Positions 57,506 through 64,000 of a stretch of DNA of 64,000 bases are shown here, in pieces. Where the stretch lies: positions 199,662,978 through 199,726,977 of the forward strand of contig CP136066.1 in the NCBI GenBank assembly GCA_032622095.1, written 5' to 3'. The translations under genes and the position numbers were made by a program. Each line of letters opens with the position of its first letter. Within the stretch, counting starts at the first letter, position 1. The DNA is from Siphonodentalium dalli. Taxonomy: Eukaryota; Mollusca; Scaphopoda; Gadilida; Siphonodentaliidae. The notes below the pieces were generated by a model. That model saw only the letters and a program-made list of their open reading frames with translations. It had not been told where the DNA came from and ran no database searches.

Positions 57506-57786
57506 ATTTGAGGGAATCATTATTTCCTGTCGTTTCTAAAAGTTGTAGACATAAACGATTGGAAATTCTCACGCATAATATGCACAGGGTATATTTTTGG
57601 TATTTTATTCGTCCAGAAACTCAACTTATGTTGTGTTATCTTGAGTTTAGCTCACTGGAACCAGCATTACCATGTTGGTTGGCTTATGTTGTCGTTACCA
57701 TAAACAAAAATTCACAAGTACTTCTGTTGTTGTTTGTCAATTTACAATATAAATACACTTTATTCTCCCAGCCAATGTACTCAATA
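57506..57786 (+). CDS. Candidate terminal exon (phase 1), interrupted by a MITE
   Basis: The strong acceptor ATGCCCAATCTTCTCAG leads to LRESLFPVVSKSCRHKRLEI. From about 57591 the frame is supplied by a foldback element and ends at 57786. If real, the original tail has been replaced by transposon sequence. Confidence 0.25.
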
Positions 57787-57834
57787 TAACACAACATGAG
57801 TTGAGTTTATGGACGAATAAAATACCAAAAATAT
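57591..57834. mobile_element. Foldback element
   Basis: TATTTTTGGTATTTTATTCG plus TCCAGAAACTCAACTTATG are matched in complement at 57785-57833. Arms are about 48 bp. Confidence 0.75.
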
Positions 57835-58595
57835 GAATATTATGCATGAAAATCGATTACTTCTGTAATTGACAGTCGCACAACATAAATATGTATATAG
57901 TTTGTGCAACAAGAAATTTTCTGTCTAATTATATAAACCACTTCTGAAACGAAAACGCCCAGGACATTTGCCTCGTTCGTTCTGTTTCTATAACCGTTGA
58001 TTATATAACTTTATAGTGATAGTATATCAGCTTTTTGCGCACCAGGTCAAACACAAGTCATTTGTTCAGTTGTTGTGACATACTTCCAAAACACAAAGCT
58101 GGGGATCAAACCTTCCGCCCGCGATTGCGCAAATATAACCTGGTTGGCTCTCGGACTAATCGGTATCAATGGCAAGCGTAAATTCCCTGGTTAAGTGATC
58201 ATGCTATAATGCTATCCTGTCGGTTGGTCCTGCTGATTTACCTGTGACGTTGGAGGGGAAATTTATGCGGCCGTTAAGAAAAAATACCATTGTTTCTATG
58301 TAATTGTCATTTGATTATTTTAAGATATTTGTATAATCTGAACGAATAGAAAGGTCATTAGCTGTATAAATTATTCAAGGACAAATCAATTGAAAATCTG
58401 TTAATAATCGCTGGGTTGGCAGTATAGTAAACCGATCATAGTGACTCTCAAAACGAGCAGCCACCATCGAAATTATTTAGAATATAGTGCCTATATTTGT
58501 TCTTGAAATATTGTGTCACGCTTACACTGACGTTCCCCGAGACATCTAAAATGACAATTGAGAAAATTAGCGGCACATATTATCAACATAAGTTT
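57835..58595. other. No gene seen
   Basis: AT-rich sequence without supported exons or strong repeats. Confidence 0.4.
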
Positions 58596-58599
58596 TCCC

Positions 58600-59330
58600 C
58601 GCCAATTTCATAGCTAAGTCAGCAGGACCCTCCAACATCATAGCCAAGTCAGCAGGAACCGTTAGCATCAGCAGATTAGCAGGACCACACATCAGCAGGA
58701 CCCGCCAGCATCATATACAAGTAGCAGATTAGCAGGGTCCGCCAGAACCATAGCTAAGTTAACAGAGCGCTAGTATCAGCAAATTAGCAGGACCCGTTAG
58801 CACCATTGCTAAGTCAGAAGGAATCAACAGCATCGTATCAGATTATCAGAATCCGCCAGCATCATAGCTAGGTCAGGAGGACTCGACAACATCACAGCTT
58901 AGTCAGCAAGACCAGCCAGCAGCATAGCTAAGTCAGCAGGACCCACCTACACCATAGGTCAGTAGGATACACCAGCATCTTCGCTAGATCAGCAGAACCC
59001 GCCAGCAGCGCCATACCTAAGTCAGCAGGACCCGCCATCAGCATAGCTGTGTCAACAAGACCGGCCAGCATCACAGCTAAGTCAGCATGATCCGCCAGCA
59101 CCATTGCTAAGTAAGCATGACCCACCAGCATCATATCTAAGTCAACAGGATCCGCTAGCGTCAGCATATTTGCAGGACCCGCGAGCATCATAGGTAAGTC
59201 AGCAGGACCCGTCTGCACCATATCAAAGTCAACAGGCCCCAACAGCATCATATCTGAGTCACCAGAATTCCACCAGCATCACAGCTAAGTCACCAGAATT
59301 CCACCAACATCATTACAGCTTATCAGGACC
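58600..59330. repeat. 30-bp minisatellite, about 24 diverged units
   Basis: Consensus TAGCTAAGTCAGCAGGACCC plus GCCAGCATCA. The 30-bp period keeps frame over parts of the minus strand (58928-59251), giving a 10-residue Met/Ala/Asp-rich repeat without start or splice support. Confidence 0.85.
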
Positions 59331-59935
59331 ACTTGAAGATAGTGTATCTCTTCCTTGGACTTGTATGGATTCGGGGGTATACACAACTAACTTTCATTCC
59401 GAGAGAACATGCATTTAGCTTCTGTTACAAGGAAATACTATTTTCTCCAATTATTATATATGAACCGGGACAGAGCATGTGAATATTTAAGAACACCATT
59501 TGTTATTATTAGTAATAGTAATTAGTAATTTGAAAAGCAAGTTTACTCAAAATGTGAGCAATACCATCATTTATCTCGTGTGTGATTCGTAATAATAGTT
59601 TGAATAATGATACTATTTCAACAATGAATTCACGATTTTCAAAGAACAAAATGAATACATATATCAAGAAGAATAGGAACCAACCGGTAGGAGCGAGCAT
59701 ATGGTGAATACATGCTCATAACACACTGTCGATGTTTAATTTTATTACAAGAACTGGTATGATTGATCATATGGTGAATACATGCTAATAACGTACCATC
59801 GAGGGTTGGTTATATCAACCTAAAAACCATGATAGCAAATGGAGTCGTTCCTTGTTTGAGGATTTGAACATAATAAAGATGGGATATCTCTTGCCTGAAC
59901 AAAGTGTATAGATTGAATACAATGTTTTGTTGCAG

Positions 59936-60125
59936 GAAGTACTGCCTCAAAGAGATAGAGCATATATATCTACGAGTGGGACATGCAATGTCTGAAAACA
60001 ACACTTACCTGTTTCATCGTCCTATAGGAACATATCCAGCGATGATATACCCGGATAATCTACGTACATGCGGTGTCTGTTCACGCTATATCGACAACAT
60101 TCGTCTGTATTACAAACTCGCATAA
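59936..60125 (+). CDS. Terminal tail exon (phase 2), tyrosine-rich
   Basis: Acceptor CAATGTTTTGTTGCAG, then 62 residues KYCLKEIEHIYLRVGHAMSE, NTYLFHRPIGTYPAMIYPDN, ending IRLYYKLA and TAA; about nine tyrosines. The entry phase matches the transmembrane exon at 31075. Most likely the tail of a duplicated membrane-protein module or an alternative last exon; no adjacent transmembrane exon was found. Confidence 0.45.
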
Positions 60126-60659
60126 ATCTAGTATTCAGATCAAGCCATAAACCAAACTTGTCAGTCATCTAACTGATCGTCTATGCTAATAAACACGTTA
60201 CAACAGCTATACGGTGTGGCTTTCCTGATAAACGTAGGATTATCGAAGCGAAACAACTCTATTACTTTACCGATGGTGGGTTTTAGAGTTGTGGGCCTAT
60301 TGCGGTTTCACGAGAAATCGTAAAAAGCGGACACATTTCACTCAGATTGCATGGAATAGAACTACTCGCTCCACCACTCGGTTTAACGTAAACCACAAGC
60401 TGTCAATGTTACCGACAATCTACCATTCTACCAAAAATGACCCACGAAAATGAATGAAAAACGAAACATTGCCTATGCATCGGATATATGTAATTGATAC
60501 TGAATTCCAACAATAACATATCTGCACATCCTTGTTAACACCGACTATTGTTAACGCATTTCGTTTCGTTCGTTTTTTGTAACGTAAAGGTGTTTTACTC
60601 AGGCACAATATGTGCAACATGAGAACATGATTAAACTATATTCTATATGCAGAAACAAC

Positions 60660-60835
60660 ACAAATAAGCATCATCACCATTCCCATCATCACCGTCATCA
60701 TAGTCTACGTCACCATCGCGGTCGTCATAGTCTACGTAATCATCGCCGTCATCGTTGTCTACGTCACCATCGCCGCCACTATTAGTAGCATAACCGCCAT
60801 CAGTGCCGTTGTCAGAGTGCTAATTTTTGGACAAT
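60660..60835. repeat. Imperfect CAT/CGT-rich tandem repeat
   Basis: CATCATCACC, GTCATCATAGTCTACGTCAC and variants recur every 27-36 bp. Confidence 0.65.
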
Positions 60836-61059
60836 TATTTCATTGTTTATCTACATTTGTTTGACTGTATCCGATGTGTGGTTCGTTTCTATAGTTAGGT
60901 TCGTTTCTTTGTTAGATTATGCTTTCTCGCAATTCCAACCTTTTCTTTGTTTTATTAATCAGCTGGCTTTTCATATGCAACTTGTCAATTCTCGCCCAAG
61001 CACGTATTCTAAACTTTACTTTGAACAATGAACAAGCAGTCGCAGACGGCGGTATCCCC

Positions 61060-61560
61060 CGCTGAATTGTGCAGTTGGGGACTGCATTCCCAATAATGTT
61101 TGCGTTCTCAGTATGTGCTAAACAAGAGGTGGGATTTTGTCAAAAATCCTGTCTTGCGAACTCATTTTAGGTACTGACATTTGTGGAAATTAGCCATGTA
61201 GCGTCGTCCGTTTGCACCAAAAATAATAAACAAAGTCCAATAACTCTGCTGAAAATATCCGACCGGACCTGGTTTGCGAACTCGTTCTAGATACTGGTCA
61301 TGTGAACTCATATACCAAATATCTTTGAATCCATTGAGATTTGTGGAAATGAGCCATGTGACGTCGTCTATTTGCTATTTGGTAAATTCGACAAAAATAA
61401 TAAACAAAGTCCAATAACTCCGGTAAATATATCCGACCGGACTTGGCTTGCGAACTCATTCTAGGTAATGGTCAGGTGACTCTTACAAATTCGGGACGGA
61501 CGGACGGAATCCATTCCTATATTCCCAGCAAATTTTCAATTTGGCGGGGGATAATTATTT
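61060..61560. repeat. Duplicated segment of about 180 bp between inverted GGTATCCCCCGC-like ends
   Basis: AATAATAAACAAAGTCCAAT and TATCCGACCGGAC(C/T)TGG occur twice. The outer words GGTATCCCCCGC (61050) and GCGGGGGATAATT (61542) are inverted. An ACGGACGG run lies near the right end. Probably a non-autonomous element. Confidence 0.55.
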
Positions 61561-62380
61561 GTCAAACTGTTAATGCCACTGTGGTGATCGGATGTTTTAT
61601 AATGCAAATCTGTTAATCGAATCCCGCGTCGTTAATTCACACCTGTGCATGCTTTATATATAAGAATTTGTAAAACTGTGTTATGATTTTTTATGTTCCG
61701 GAACTCCGCCGTTCAGTAACTTCCACGTATTACAACCGGTGTTCCGATTGTTGTGTGGACCGCTTCCAACTCTACCGGAATGTCCGTATGTGTCTATTGT
61801 AGAAATTCCCCAGAAAGACTCAACCTTGATTCAACCCGAACTCAGCTCTACTAAACCGTCCTCAACATTTTACCACACCGTGGGCCAATATTTATAAACA
61901 TAACTTTCCCCACTGTAGCAATAAAATAGTTACACGTACATGTACGTGTGGTTAGACATGGCTACTATCAATTAAATGGACATAATTATATGGTTATAAA
62001 CGAGAGTTTCCATGGTCACGCCCGCATATATAATGTTCATTTTGTTTTCACTATTTTGATGTGAATGTTTTTAAATAACTAATTTGAACAAGAACATTCT
62101 CCATTGCTATATTTTTACGCAGCACCAAGACAAATCTCTCATCAGTGTGGTTTTGGACACCGATTTCTCCAAAGTATTGGACATTTGTGGATTGTATGTT
62201 AATAAATTGAGTTGACGCCAAGTGATGAGTATAGGTGAGAATGTTGATCAAATTGTAACTTTATTAATTGTAAGCGATTATTAAATGGTCCGATTCAACT
62301 CTGTGGGGACAGTAACTGACTGAGCACAGTTGAATATATATACAATCACAATATATATATGCCATCAACACGTACTCTAA

Positions 62381-62802
62381 TATGTGACCCGCCATATCAA
62401 ATCCAGTCGTAAGTCGGGATTTTTTTTACCCTGTGCCAATGCATTCTCTTATATATAAGAGAATGCATGGCCTAACAATTTTTTACAATTTTAATAATGG
62501 TTTCTTGTATTCTTTAACAATTTTATAATTTCACCCATACAGAGCCCCAGACAAACATGAGCAGACGACATTCTTCTATATATGTGTGGGGCTCCCTTCA
62601 GGGTAATGGATGTTTTTTATTTTATGTCCTAAAAATTGTAAGAAACATTTATTTTTTAAAAATGATAAAAAATTGTTAGGCCAATGCATTCTCTTATAAA
62701 TGGGAGGCGACCTATGGTCGACTCGCATATATAAGAGAATGCATTGGCACAGGGTAAAAAAAATCCCGACTTACGACTGGATTTGATATGGCGGGTCACA
62801 TA
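62381..62802. mobile_element. Composite foldback element
   Basis: Outer arms TATGTGACCCGCCATATCAA, continuing through AGTCGTAAGTCGGGATTTT, are complemented at 62752-62802. Inner arms CCTGTGCCAATGCATTCTCT are the core of the 25194/53373 family, so that core lies under new ends. The centre has another hairpin (GAGCCCCAGACAAACAT region). Confidence 0.75.
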
Positions 62803-63245
62803 TAGTACTAACGATCATTGTGAAAAAAGTTGTTAATCGCCGCTGTAGGTATGAAGGCACGCTGTATGTATATAAACGTTTTCCATACGTCATATGAACG
62901 GCAAAGTAATATACCTACAGCGGGGACTACAATACTCGTGTCATTGTATGAAAATATAGTTCCAAGTTGACACGATAATTAGCAAAACGTTAGTTATACT
63001 TCCATAACTATGTGATATTACGTGACATCTGTGATATGATGTCACCAAAATTGTGTTATCATATATTCCAATAGCCTTGTATACACTTTCACAATTCCCT
63101 CATGTGTCATATCCCTTCACCGGGTAACAGTATAATAATGTACTGAGTTCCAGCGGGGACCACGGAGGGTTGAACTGTAGACGATGTTTTTCGATGTTTT
63201 AAGTTCTAACTTTCTAATATTATTCTTATCGGTAGGATCATGGTA

Positions 63246-63930
63246 TAACAAAATACACACGTACATGTAGTGTTTCTGAATACCAAATTTACACCACTCG
63301 TAGGATTGATGATTGGTTCTATTTGACATAACATTAATTAGCAAACGGTGATTCGAGAATATCTTTAGGTAACGATCTGGTCTTCCATAGTTCAAGAGTT
63401 TCAATATGCTAATTAAAGTGAATATTTTTCTCGCCTTTTCATTGGTTTAAATTGACACACCCCTTTTTCGCGGGAATTTCTAATTGCCTTTGTTAATTTC
63501 TTCATTATATTGATATTTTCCTCAGAGGCTACAAGTTTGAAAACTTTCCCACCCTCCCATCCCAATCAGAGAAATTTGATGTCTTTCCTACATTGCGGGC
63601 GGGTTGAAATAAATCGAATGAATGTTGATGTGTACAGTGTTGTCTGCCATGTGTTTTGTCCATGCATGGCTATGTACTATTTATTAACTTGCATGTTTGT
63701 CTTGAATTAATTTATGTTCTGTTATGAGAATGAATTTTGTACATGTAGTTTCAATAGAAAATATATTGCGTCTAATTAAATTAATAATTTAAGAATAATT
63801 TTATTTTTCCTCGAACCCTTGGCTAATTTACCAAACTAGCTAAATATTGTGCGGTTAATCACCAATCCCAGTCGTGGTGTAAATGTGGTATTCAGAAACA
63901 CAACGTGTGTATTCTATATTTTACTACATC
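63246..63930. repeat. Inverted repeat pair about 500 bp apart
   Basis: GTGTTTCTGAATACCA(A/C)ATTTACACCAC (63270-63297) is complemented at about 63870-63900, with similarity extending about 40 bp either side. It may bound a larger element that includes the candidate exon at 63526. Confidence 0.55.
63526..63607 (+). CDS. Candidate short terminal exon (phase 2)
   Basis: ATATTTTCCTCAG precedes GYKFENFPTLPSQSEKFDVF PTLRAG and TGA. The acceptor is good and the phase fits the 31075 exon, but it has only 26 codons and sits between inverted repeats. Confidence 0.25.
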
Positions 63931-63974
63931 ATCAGTATATGTGTAGACACAACTTGGCGGTTCAAATTATCTAT

Positions 63975-64000
63975 GCCCGTTTAAAGTGATGCGAAACACT
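63975..64000. repeat. Third copy of the duplicated intronic segment, cut by the window edge
   Basis: TTAAAGTGATGCGAAACACT matches 31235-31254 and 41710-41729, each followed there by a conserved stretch of several hundred bases. Only the start is inside the window. Confidence 0.6.

Noticed and set aside
58928-59251. Minus-strand 107-codon frame with a 10-residue repeat
   Set aside because: The 30-bp minisatellite period keeps any frame open; units outside the frame contain stops and there is no splice support.

Overview
The window is AT-rich eukaryotic DNA: consensus GT..AG introns, GC-poor intergenic sequence, no operons, and a very dense load of small inverted-repeat (MITE-like) transposons, satellites and decayed non-LTR retrotransposons. 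Repeat style, long repeat-filled introns and frequent short TACATGTA-type words suggest a marine invertebrate, possibly lophotrochozoan, but no conserved housekeeping gene is present to fix the clade.

Positions 1-7100 hold no gene I can support. They carry foldback elements, two of which can be dated against an unoccupied copy of their site in the same window. Positions 7146-20969 hold the clearest genes, a compact divergent cluster. A three-exon minus-strand gene (about 138 aa, nuclear-looking, charged) lies head to head, across about 650 bp, with a plus-strand gene of three phase-0 exons (about 390 aa). That gene joins a complete SGNH-hydrolase domain to a very basic, coiled-coil tail. A 988-aa uninterrupted tnp2-type (EnSpm/CACTA superfamily) transposase follows on the same strand, with the DDE residues visible. 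Every MITE here lies in an intron or intergenic gap. The exons are clean and the splice phases agree. This looks like an autonomous animal CACTA-like element, or a domesticated derivative, with unusual accessory proteins.

Positions 21.7-23.9 kb are a higher-order satellite of two alternating unit types. Positions 24-31 kb are gene-poor and rich in TTAA-flanked (piggyBac/Kolobok-like) and TA-flanked (Tc1/mariner-like) foldback elements.

From 31 kb to the end the window appears to be a duplicated locus for single-pass membrane proteins. A plus-strand transmembrane exon (31075-31159) fits in phase to a tyrosine-rich terminal exon at 42190 and equally to others (43522, 59936). On the minus strand a gene with a roughly 214-aa threonine-rich mucin-like exon, a transmembrane exon with the same entry and exit phases, and a 100-codon cytoplasmic tail exon can be joined without a frame break. 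Its tail exon has a truncated, about 97% identical copy at 53.9-54.0 kb. An intronic segment recurs at 31.2, 41.7 and 63.98 kb, running off the right edge, which supports segmental duplication. Several more tail-like terminal exons, some with tyrosine motifs, lie on both strands. A signal peptide or ectodomain exon was not found for either orientation, so these genes are incomplete.

Large introns in this half carry two broken LINEs, a three-unit SINE/RTE-like tail array inside one of them, a 2.7-kb composite element with its pre-insertion site preserved 10 kb away, minisatellites (30, 33 and about 145 bp) and a segment with ten exact copies of a 14-bp word.
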